Shown piece after piece: positions 1-6,006 of a stretch of DNA of 7,240 nt. A model generated the notes under the pieces. It saw only the letters and a list, made by a program, of their open reading frames with translations. It searched no databases and was not told the origin of the DNA. Position numbers and translations under genes: made by a program. Origin of the DNA: an uncultured Ruminococcus sp. (GTDB taxonomy: Bacteria; Bacillota; Clostridia; Oscillospirales; Ruminococcaceae); assembly GCA_937901485.1 (NCBI GenBank), contig CALGTT010000269.1, forward strand, positions 1 through 7,240, written 5' to 3'. How positions within the stretch are numbered: the stretch's first letter is position 1; every line of letters starts with the position of its first letter.

Positions 1-3000
1 AATATCCATGAATACCAGACTATAATATCCTGCGCCCTTCTCCTGCAGCATTTCCAGTGCGGCCTTGCCGTTTTCCGCTATATCCGCGGCAACGCCCACT
101 GTGGAAAGAATATCCACGGAAATCTCCTGATTGATCTCGTTATCTTCCACCACGAGCACTCTTTTCCCTGCCAGTTCCGCGATATCCTTCAGACAATTCT
201 CCTGAAGCTGAATACCGCAGGCAGTTATCAGGACACGGCGAAGCTCGGACAGAAAAAGGGGCTTGCAGGTGAACGCTGTGACTCCCGCTTCTTTTGCTTC
301 ATCTTCAGCATCCGTATAGTCATACGCAGAGAGAAGAATGATCGGCGGTTTTTCTCCCATGATCCGCCGGATCTGTCGTGTCGTTTCAATTCCATTCATA
401 TCCGGCATCAGCCAGTCCACAATGTAGATCTGATAGGCATCATTGATCTCCATTGCCTCATCCGTACGGACAACGGCTTCCTTTCCGCCCACAGTCCAAT
501 CCACACGCATACCGAGCTGGCGCAGCATCTTGGAAACATTCTGGCAGGTGTTCATATCATCATCCACAACCAGTACACGAACGCCCTCCAGTTCACGGAT
601 CGGCTCCGGCCGCATGTGTTCCTTCACCATCCTGAAATGCAGCACCACGATGATCTCCGTTCCCTGTGCAGGAGTCGCATCCACGTCGATCGTACCGCCG
701 CACATATCCACAATGTTTTTTGTGATCGCCATGCCCAGACCGGTACCCTGAATTCCGCTGAGTGTGCTCGGACGTTCCTGCGCAAACGGTTCAAACACAT
801 GCTTCAGAAAATCCTTATCCATACCGATTCCCGTATCGACAATACGGAATTCATAGGAAGCATAGCCTTCACGGGAGGACGGCATCTGATGCATATGCAA
901 GGAGACCTTTCCGCCGGACGCGGTGAATTTCACGGCATTGGAAAGCAGATTCAGAAAGATCTGATTGATGCGCAGCTTATCGCAGTAAATCATTTCGTCC
1001 GTAATGTTGGTCACCTGCATGTCGAACTGCAGCTGCTTTGCATGGATATCCGCCTGCATGATATTGCGGATCTCGCCCATGATCTCTGATAGATTTTCTG
1101 CTTTTTCAACAATATTCATTTTTCCGGACTCAATACGGCTCATATCCAGCACATCATTGATCAGGGAGAGCAGGTGATTGGAGGACTGTGTAATTTTCCG
1201 CAGATAATCCTTGACGCGCTCCGTATCATAGATATGTGTGGATGCAAGTGCTGTAAAACCAATGATCGCATTCATGGGGGTACGGATGTCGTGGGACATG
1301 TTGTTGAGGAATGTGGTCTTGGCTTTGTTGGCATACTGTGCCTGCGTGAGTGCGTTATGCAGTGCCTGATTGCGCTCCTCCTCGATCTGTACCTCCTCAT
1401 CTATATTGCGGAAGCCGACGATTGCCTTTGTGGTTCGTTCATTTTCTTTGATGCCGACGCACTTCACCTGCCAGTGTGAAATGATCCCATCCTTACCGCT
1501 CCGGTAGTTATGATGGAACATTTCCCTGTCCGTCAGCTTCCGGCGTATTTCATCGAGGTTGATTTTTGCAAGAAATTCTGCACGATCCTCCTCAAAAACA
1601 AACGTCCCACAATACTTTGCGAGCCATTCGCCGCAGCATTCATTTTTCACAGGCAGAATGTCGGAGGTCTCCTGACGGTAAACAGATCCAAGACTGCCGC
1701 TCTGGAAATCCAGAACAAGCACATCACTGTAGTCATTGCTTAATGCCCTGATCAGCTGGAGCTGCTCGATCATATCGGCATCTGCCTTTTCCCTTGTAAT
1801 ATCAATATACAGACTCTGGAAATAGGGATTGTCATTATCATCCCTGACAAGTCTGCCGCAGGCAAGGATATATTTCAGCGTTCCGTCCTTGCAGATGATC
1901 CGGTACCGGACGGAATAATCCGTATCGCCATTTATAAGGCATTGTTCCATCTGACTGCGGACATACTTTCTGTCTTCGGGATGCACCATTTCCATTGCAG
2001 CACCGCCGCTGACTTCCATCATCTCTTCCGCGGTATAGCCGAACAGAGCTGCAGCTTCCTCGCTGATGAAGCGATAGGAATAATTCTCGTTCATATCAAT
2101 GCTTTTCAGACCGCCGGGGATCGCGCTTAAAATCAGCTCCAGCTCACGGTTTTTCTGTGCAAGCTCCTGCTGTGTTTTCATTTCCGCTGTGATCTCAACA
2201 ATCGTTGCCTGATAAAAACGTTCTCCGTCGAATTCGGTCAGCCGTACATTTCCCTTGACCCAGATCATATCCCGGTTCTTTGTCATCATCCGGTAATGGA
2301 TATTGATGGTGCTGCCGATCTCTGTCATTTGCAGAACCTTATCAAGCTTGCTCCGATCCTCGGGAACCACCATATTGGCAAGCTTGTTTTCAAACTGTCC
2401 TGCAATTTCCGCCTTGGTGTATCCAAGCATATCGCAGAAATGCTGGCTGACCTCCTTGAACGGATAGCCTTCCTCATTCCGGCAGCAATGATAACCGCCG
2501 GGACGGCGGCTTTTCATAAATTGCAGTTCGTGATTCTGCTGCTGGAGTGCCTTGTTTTCCATTTCGATCGTGGACTGCATCCGGAGCATTCTTGTCATGT
2601 CACTGAACCTGCTGATCAAGAATTGACAGCCGTTTTCCTCGATCACCTTTCCCCGATCTGCAACGGAAAAATAGCTTCCGTCCTTCCGGAGCAAGCGAAA
2701 CGAGGCGGTATATGCCATTCCAACAGTCAGTGCGTCCGGTGAAACGGCGATCGTATCCTCCGGATGGACGTAATTGCGTCTGAGATTTCCCCTGTGCAGA
2801 ATCATCTCCTCATAGCAGTCATATCCCAGTTTTTTGATGAGAGTATCACTTGCAAACACAATCGGAAAGCCATCCTTGAGGTACTGCACAAGGATGGATG
2901 CACTGGCATCCTCTGCCAGCAGGGACTCTATCTGTTTTTTGCAAAGGCAATTGATATCGGAGATTTCTGCCTTATCCTCTTCGCGCAGAAGCTGAAAGAA

Positions 3001-3264
3001 AATTGCATGAAACCAGCGGTGATCCTCCCACTCCATCTCGACGGCATGAGCATGGATCCACTCCTTGGTCCACGCATTATAAAGGGTGGTTTCCTTCCCG
3101 CTGCATTGCAGAGGGCAGCCGGAACAAATATGATCCCCGCCTCTGAGAACCTCATAGCATTTCTGCATTGGCTGGGTATCGGGATAATACTGTTTGAATT
3201 TATCGTTCGCATAGACGATACGGTAATTCTCATCAATGATGTACATTGCTCTGTTGTCATTCAT
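1..3264 (-). CDS. Hybrid sensor histidine kinase, multi-PAS, two receiver domains (3' end outside window)
   Basis: The frame is open from ATG at 3264 to the left edge, giving 1088 visible residues with no stop. I read the domains from motifs. An N-terminal PAS-like module (about 5-100) carries C36, C47, C50 and C54. Further PAS-like modules lie at about 122-225, 255-358, 375-490 and 510-620. A helical linker leads into HisKA with the H-box NNMSHDIRTPMNAIIG, where H658 is the phosphorylated histidine. HATPase_c shows the N box (N776), G1 DTGIGM (D810) and G2 GTGLGM (from G840). Receiver 1 has acidic residues D901-D903, phosphoacceptor D950 and lysine K1001. Receiver 2 begins around 1036 (D1041) and is cut at residue 1088, one residue after its expected phosphoacceptor D1087. 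I see no signal peptide or membrane segment, so it should sense a cytoplasmic signal. Known family behaviour is ATP-dependent autophosphorylation of His followed by transfer to Asp. The ligand and output partner are unknown. The start is supported by AAGGAAG (3273-3279) eight bases upstream. Confidence 0.95.
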   Translation of the reverse strand, partial: MNDNRAMYIIDENYRIVYANDKFKQYYPDTQPMQKCYEVLRGGDHICSGCPLQCSGKETTLYNAWTKEWIHAHAVEMEWEDHRWFHAIFFQLLREEDKAEISDINCLCKKQIESLLAEDASASILVQYLKDGFPIVFASDTLIKKLGYDCYEEMILHRGNLRRNYVHPEDTIAVSPDALTVGMAYTASFRLLRKDGSYFSVADRGKVIEENGCQFLISRFSDMTRMLRMQSTIEMENKALQQQNHELQFMKSRRPGGYHCCRNEEGYPFKEVSQHFCDMLGYTKAEIAGQFENKLANMVVPEDRSKLDKVLQMTEIGSTINIHYRMMTKNRDMIWVKGNVRLTEFDGERFYQATIVEITAEMKTQQELAQKNRELELILSAIPGGLKSIDMNENYSYRFISEEAAALFGYTAEEMMEVSGGAAMEMVHPEDRKYVRSQMEQCLINGDTDYSVRYRIICKDGTLKYILACGRLVRDDNDNPYFQSLYIDITREKADADMIEQLQLIRALSNDYSDVLVLDFQSGSLGSVYRQETSDILPVKNECCGEWLAKYCGTFVFEEDRAEFLAKINLDEIRRKLTDREMFHHNYRSGKDGIISHWQVKCVGIKENERTTKAIVGFRNIDEEVQIEEERNQALHNALTQAQYANKAKTTFLNNMSHDIRTPMNAIIGFTALASTHIYDTERVKDYLRKITQSSNHLLSLINDVLDMSRIESGKMNIVEKAENLSEIMGEIRNIMQADIHAKQLQFDMQVTNITDEMIYCDKLRINQIFLNLLSNAVKFTASGGKVSLHMHQMPSSREGYASYEFRIVDTGIGMDKDFLKHVFEPFAQERPSTLSGIQGTGLGMAITKNIVDMCGGTIDVDATPAQGTEIIVVLHFRMVKEHMRPEPIRELEGVRVLVVDDDMNTCQNVSKMLRQLGMRVDWTVGGKEAVVRTDEAMEINDAYQIYIVDWLMPDMNGIETTRQIRRIMGEKPPIILLSAYDYTDAEDEAKEAGVTAFTCKPLFLSELRRVLITACGIQLQENCLKDIAELAGKRVLVVEDNEINQEISVDILSTVGVAADIAENGKAALEMLQEKGAGYYSLVFMDI

Positions 3265-3287
3265 AACAGGCACTTCCTTCCCTTTTT

Positions 3288-3321
3288 CAGGAGGATCCGT
3301 ATAGGATCAGCAAAACTCCTG
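3288..3321 (-). promoter_or_regulatory. Bulged hairpin in the kinase 5' leader
   Basis: Read on the minus strand, CAGGAG (3316-3321) pairs with CTCCTG (3288-3293). Inside it, GATCC (3304-3308) pairs with GGATC (3294-3298) around a 5-base loop. A 7-base bulge sits on one side only. The structure lies between the predicted transcription start (about 3336) and the ribosome binding site (3273-3279). It could affect translation or mRNA stability. It matches no riboswitch class I recognise, and the role is inference. Confidence 0.35.
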
Positions 3322-3342
3322 CGATTTCGCTCTTTTATTCAG

Positions 3343-3371
3343 ATTATAGCATATTTTTTACTGCATTTCAA
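3343..3371 (-). promoter_or_regulatory. Sigma-A type promoter of the kinase gene
   Basis: On the minus strand there is a -35 box TTGAAA (3366-3371), a 17-base spacer and a perfect -10 box TATAAT (3343-3348). TGC directly before the -10 makes it an extended -10. Predicted transcription starts near 3336, leaving a leader of about 70 bases before the kinase ATG. The fit to the vegetative consensus is very good. Confidence 0.85.
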
Positions 3372-3435
3372 TAAAAAAGAAGTAATCCTACAAAATTCGA
3401 CAAAATCTCCTGTTCGCAAAAAGTGCAATGTAGAA

Positions 3436-3461
3436 AAATCGGGACAAAAACGTCCCGATTT
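3436..3461 (-). terminator. Intrinsic terminator, minus-strand orientation
   Basis: A perfect 10-bp stem pairs AAATCGGGAC (3436-3445) with GTCCCGATTT (3452-3461) around a 6-base loop. Read on the minus strand, the stem runs straight into a T-rich tract (TTTTTCTAC), so it would stop transcription entering the kinase promoter from the right. On the plus strand the following bases are a poor U tract. It directly abuts the repeat at 3465. Confidence 0.6.
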
Positions 3462-3464
3462 CAT

Positions 3465-3680
3465 CTTGTAGAAAAAGTCTTTTTCTGGGGTTAGCACCCC
3501 AAAGCCTGACCCCAACCCCTCCCCCAGCGGGGGAGGGGCTATATTTCGGGTGACTCCCCGCGGGGCGGGGAGATGCTGAACGAAGTGAAGCAGAGGGGAC
3601 AGGGGCTGTAAGCCTTCGTCCCCGTACCTCTTTTGCGGAGCTATCGCTCCGCGTTTGATTTTAAGTTTTTCGACAGACTG
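3465..3680. repeat. MITE-like, hairpin-rich interspersed repeat (copy 1)
   Basis: The first 30 bases (3465-3494) recur at 7150-7180 with one extra T, then the copies diverge. The head contains the dyad AGAAAAAG-T-CTTTTTCT. The body is a chain of perfect hairpins: 3516-3538 (10-bp G+C stem, 3-base loop), 3554-3572 (8 bp), 3595-3623 (GGGGAC/GTCCCC with a nested GGCT/AGCC) and 3635-3652 (7 bp). The right end, reverse-complemented from 3663-3676, reads CTGTCGAAAAACTT and resembles the left end TTGTAGAAAAAGTC, giving imperfect terminal inverted repeats. No protein is encoded. It resembles the non-autonomous palindromic repeats common in gut Firmicutes. Exact borders are uncertain by several bases. 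Confidence 0.6.
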
Positions 3681-3681
3681 T

Positions 3682-3699
3682 GCTGTTGTTTACAACAGC
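3682..3699. repeat. 18-bp perfect dyad, 8-2-8
   Basis: GCTGTTGT and ACAACAGC are perfect inverted copies separated by TT. The dyad lies just inside the right end of the MITE-like repeat and upstream of the recombinase operon. Its geometry is typical of a dimeric repressor operator, but no -35/-10 pair was found beside it, so the role is open. Confidence 0.4.
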
Positions 3700-3864
3700 G
3701 GTAATGCGAATACATCCGATCTGGTCATTGACAGACTCTGTGTGACTGTGGAAAGAGCTGCCGAGATCACCGCAGAGGTTACAGGCAAGGTAGAGATCAC
3801 AAACGTCTATATCGGCAGCGTCTCCGGACGAGCATCCGTAACAAACGACTCATATACGAAATGA
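3682..3864 (+). pseudogene. Orphan reading-frame tail of unknown function, possible gene remnant
   Basis: The frame is open from the repeat border to TGA at 3862-3864. Formally it could start at TTG 3655, but that codon lies in the repeat hairpin region and has no ribosome binding site. The segment after the repeat encodes about 60 residues rich in alternating T, V and I, ending in NVYIGSVSGRASVTNDSYTK. This is suggestive of beta strands, as in the end of a secreted or surface protein. I do not recognise a family. The likeliest reading is the 3' end of a gene whose front was replaced by the repeat. A chance open frame cannot be excluded. Confidence 0.3.
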
Positions 3865-3908
3865 GGTACATATTACACGCTGATCAAGCGAGAAAGTGAG
3901 GGTAAGTT

Positions 3909-4157
3909 ATGATGAACACAGCAATTCCAGCAAGGACAAGCAAGATGCCGCTTTCCGTTACATATCATTTAGCGATTGGAGTTGATCGCTTGAAGCAGAC
4001 AAACAAAGAAACCTCTGCACAAGTGCAGAGTACGGCAGCATTCAGACAGAGTCTCAAAATCGGTATCTACAAGAGCCTGCGAAATCAGGGTATGATCAGC
4101 AATCATGCCCTGATGCAGCTCATGCAGATGCAGAGGAGCGGAAAGCCATGTCAATAA
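3909..4157 (+). CDS. Small hypothetical protein coupled to the recombinase
   Basis: An 82-residue protein starts at ATG 3909, preceded by GAGGG about six bases upstream. A second ATG follows directly. Its last codons overlap the recombinase start by 10 bases, so the two are almost certainly cotranscribed and translationally coupled. The C-terminal half (about 46-75) looks helical. The stretch IYKSLRNQGMISNHALMQLM has the spacing of a SHOCT-like short helical motif (leucine, then G-[MI]-[IL]-[ST], then a second helix), but the match is weak. Small proteins encoded just before large serine recombinases are often regulators or directionality factors. That role here is inference from position only. 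It has no transmembrane segment or signal peptide. Confidence 0.65.
   Translation: MMNTAIPARTSKMPLSVTYHLAIGVDRLKQTNKETSAQVQSTAAFRQSLKIGIYKSLRNQGMISNHALMQLMQMQRSGKPCQ
4013..4030. repeat. 18-bp perfect dyad inside the small gene
   Basis: CTCTGCAC and GTGCAGAG are perfect inverted copies separated by AA, the same 8-2-8 layout as the dyad at 3682-3699 but with different sequence. It lies about 120 bases before the recombinase start, within the coding frame of the small protein. It could be an operator, an mRNA hairpin or a recombinase accessory site. No evidence separates these. Confidence 0.4.
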
Positions 4158-5734
4158 GGGTTGCCGCTTATTGCCGGGTATCCACTGATACGGAGGAGCA
4201 GCTCGGCTCTCTGGAAAGTCAGAAGCAATACTTTGCAGAATACATTGAAAAAGCTAAGGATTGGGATCTGGTGGAGGTGTACTATGACGAAGGAGTCAGT
4301 GGGACTTCCACCAGACACCGTGAAGGCTTTCAGCGTATGATGGACGATGCAGAAGCTGGAAAAATACAGCTGATCATTACAAAAGAAGTGAGCAGATTCG
4401 CCCGTAATACTGTGGATACGCTTTCCTACACAAGACAGCTGAAAGGAATGGGAGTCGGGGTATTGTTCATCAATGATAACATCAATACCCTTGAGCCGGA
4501 CGGCGAACTGCGGCTCACGATCATGGCAAGCATGGCACAGGAGGAAAGCCGCAAGACCTCAGAGCGTGTCAAGTGGGGACAGAAGCGGCGTATGGAACAG
4601 GGCGTGGTATTCGGCAGAAGTCTGCTGGGGTATGATGTACAGGGCGGCAGGATGACGATCAATCCGGAGGGTGCAGAGATCGTCAGGCTCATCTTTCACA
4701 AGTATGTCAACGAGAGCAAGGGTACGCATGTCATTGCCAGAGAGCTTCTGGAAGCAGGGATCCGTCCCTGCCGTGTCAAGGAGTGGAGCAACACGGTCAT
4801 TCTCAGGGTACTGCGGAATGAGAAATATGTGGGCGATCTCTGCCAGAAAAAGACCTACACACCGGATTATTTAACGCACAGCAAGAAGTATAACCGTGGT
4901 GCAGAGGAAAAGGTCTATCTCAAAGACCATCACGAGCCGATCATAGACCGTGAACTGTGGAACAGGGCACAAGCCATTCTTGCAGGCAGAACCCTGACGG
5001 ACGAGCAGAGGTCGAGACATAGCTGCCGGTACTGGTGCAGCGGCAGGATCGTATGCGGTGAGTGCGGTGAACGCTTTGTGAGCCGCACCAAAAAGCTGTC
5101 GGGGGGTAATACCTACAAGGCTTGGAGATGTGCAGCGATGGCAAAGTACGGCACAAAGAAGCAGAATATTCATGGCGCAGAGGTCGGCTGCGTGAATCAG
5201 TCAGTCAATGAACAGGTGCTGCTTGAAAGCGTGGGGTATGTCCTGCGTCTGATGCAGATCAGCCGTAAAGAGCTGATCGAGGAAATGAAAACGGAGATAG
5301 CTGCTGTGTTACATACGATTCCGCAGGCGGATACAGCAGCTCTTGCGGCGGATGTCAGAAGAATGGAGGTGAAGAAGCAGACCTTACTTGACAGATTCCT
5401 TGAGGGTATCGTTTCAGGAGCCGACTACAAACGGCAGAACGCTTTGTATGATGAGCAGATCACGGAAATACAGCGAAAAATCGCTGCACATCAGCAATTG
5501 CAGACGGAGCTTCACTATCAGGCACGGAAGATGGAGAAGTGCATTGAATGTGTGAAGAAAATGCTTGATTTTGAAACGCCCGACGAGCATATCTGCGGTG
5601 AAGTTACAGAGCGTATCACTGTGTATCATGGGCATATTCTGGAGGTAAAGCTCAGGTATATCCCTGCTGTCAGGCTGAAATACAGAACCTCCGGCAGGGG
5701 GAGCAGATATACCGCGGAGTTTGAAAGGATATGA
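4148..5734 (+). CDS. Large serine recombinase (site-specific integrase/excisionase)
   Basis: The protein has 528 residues and the start ATG has AGAGGAG nine bases upstream. The N-terminal resolvase domain (about 3-150) shows VAAYCRVSTD with catalytic S12 and R10, the DEGVSGTS segment (47-54), and EVSRFARN with R83 and R86. The helix MAQEESRKTSERV (129-141) follows. The recombinase DNA-binding domain spans about 158-275. A zinc ribbon follows with C303, C306, C328 and C348. A long helical, coiled-coil stretch (about 395-470) matches the motif that controls integration versus excision in this family. All catalytic parts are present and length is normal for integrative elements of Firmicutes. 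Enzymes of this type cut and rejoin short attachment sites through a phosphoserine link. The gene ends 84 bases from the point where cotJC is broken, so that junction is its probable attachment site. It overlaps the preceding small gene by 10 bases. Confidence 0.95.
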   Translation: MSIRVAAYCRVSTDTEEQLGSLESQKQYFAEYIEKAKDWDLVEVYYDEGVSGTSTRHREGFQRMMDDAEAGKIQLIITKEVSRFARNTVDTLSYTRQLKGMGVGVLFINDNINTLEPDGELRLTIMASMAQEESRKTSERVKWGQKRRMEQGVVFGRSLLGYDVQGGRMTINPEGAEIVRLIFHKYVNESKGTHVIARELLEAGIRPCRVKEWSNTVILRVLRNEKYVGDLCQKKTYTPDYLTHSKKYNRGAEEKVYLKDHHEPIIDRELWNRAQAILAGRTLTDEQRSRHSCRYWCSGRIVCGECGERFVSRTKKLSGGNTYKAWRCAAMAKYGTKKQNIHGAEVGCVNQSVNEQVLLESVGYVLRLMQISRKELIEEMKTEIAAVLHTIPQADTAALAADVRRMEVKKQTLLDRFLEGIVSGADYKRQNALYDEQITEIQRKIAAHQQLQTELHYQARKMEKCIECVKKMLDFETPDEHICGEVTERITVYHGHILEVKLRYIPAVRLKYRTSGRGSRYTAEFERI

Positions 5735-5778
5735 AAAGAGCCTGTTCCGGTGAGTTCATCACAGGAGCAGGCTCTTTT
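5734..5778 (+). terminator. Strong intrinsic terminator after the recombinase gene
   Basis: A 15-base arm (5734-5748) pairs with 5764-5778 throughout, with one G-U pair. After one mismatch the stem extends by GTGA/TCAC around a 5-base loop. It starts at the last base of the stop codon and runs into TTTTTG on the plus strand. Read on the minus strand it ends in TTTTC, so it can also stop transcription coming from the cotJ side. It separates two convergent transcription units. Confidence 0.9.
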
Positions 5779-5809
5779 TGTGTATATAGAATAAAGGTGC
5801 AATTTGGTG

Positions 5810-5824
5810 ACCGATACACCGATA
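5810..5824. other. Candidate attachment-site junction in cotJC
   Basis: ACCGATA occurs twice (5810-5816 and 5818-5824) with a single C between. The second copy lies in genuine cotJC codons (TDIG) and the first lies in the non-cotJC sequence. The junction is also where protein similarity ends. The pair may mark the shared core of attachment sites, or may be coincidence given its shortness. Confidence 0.4.
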
Positions 5825-6003
5825 TCCGTCAGCAGCCCCTTTGCCTCCGCATTGGGCATGGTATAACGCTGGTTCAGATAGCGCAGGGAGGCGGCAAGTT
5901 CGCCATCGGGACCGCCGAGCTGGCTAATGATGATCTGCGCCATCTTCGGGTTCGGATTTTTGATCCGGACAGGATACTGAAGCTTTTTCTCATAGATCCA
6001 CAT
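5818..6003 (-). pseudogene. cotJC: cotJC 5' fragment, spore coat protein of the Mn-catalase family, interrupted
   Basis: ATG at 6003 opens MWIYEKKLQYPVRIKNPNPK, the hallmark start of CotJC, and similarity continues for 62 codons to GLLTDIG. Full-length CotJC is about 190 residues. After G62 the frame leaves the family and continues with about 63 unrelated residues, read partly antisense to the recombinase, to a stop at 5626. The fragment keeps the first expected metal ligand, E35 in GPDGELAA, but loses the TEELAH motif that should come next and supplies the second Glu and the His ligand. As it stands it cannot form the di-manganese site. AAGGAGG lies 11 bases before the start, inside the end of cotJB. 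The gene may be permanently broken, or rejoined by excision of the neighbouring element during sporulation. Confidence 0.85.
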
Positions 6004-6006
6004 ACG

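Larger units (their letters stand above)
3679..5817 (+). mobile_element. Right-hand part of an integrated element carrying a large serine recombinase
   Basis: This is inferred from three things: a large serine recombinase, its own terminator, and the abrupt loss of CotJC similarity at 5818 only 40 bases beyond that terminator. Genes for this enzyme class usually lie beside one attachment site. The right edge at about 5817 is fairly firm. The left edge given is only the end of the neighbouring repeat. The true left border may be near here (a 2-kb recombinase island) or beyond the left edge of the window (a larger element that includes the kinase). The missing 3' part of cotJC, which would mark the other border, is not visible. 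Confidence 0.5.

Noticed and set aside
2928..3260. Minus-strand open frame of 110 codons
   Set aside because: It is a shifted shadow of the kinase N-terminus. The kinase frame carries the PAS and cysteine motifs.
616..3471. Several long plus-strand open frames (616-1089, 2296-2742, 2764-3471)
   Set aside because: They lie antisense to the kinase, whose motifs fit one uninterrupted minus-strand frame. They encode no recognisable domains.
3516..3652. CRISPR-like array or RNA gene in the hairpin-rich region
   Set aside because: The hairpins differ from each other, have no regular spacer pattern and are not tRNA or rRNA. A palindromic repeat element explains them better.
3655..3681. TTG start at 3655 for the orphan frame
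   Set aside because: No ribosome binding site precedes it and it lies within the repeat element.
3686..3714. Possible sigma-A promoter for the recombinase operon (TTGTTT, 17 bases, AATACA)
   Set aside because: Both boxes are poor matches and no extended -10 is present. I could not support a promoter for this operon.
3884..3993. Inverted TCAAGCGA / TCGCTTGA pair flanking the start of the small gene
   Set aside because: The arms are 8 bases about 95 bases apart, which is short for the distance and could be chance.
3265..5817. 3' half of cotJC on the minus strand near the left side of the recombinase operon
   Set aside because: I looked for codons of TEELAH and the conserved C-terminal region to the left of the junction and found none, so the second half is not in this window.
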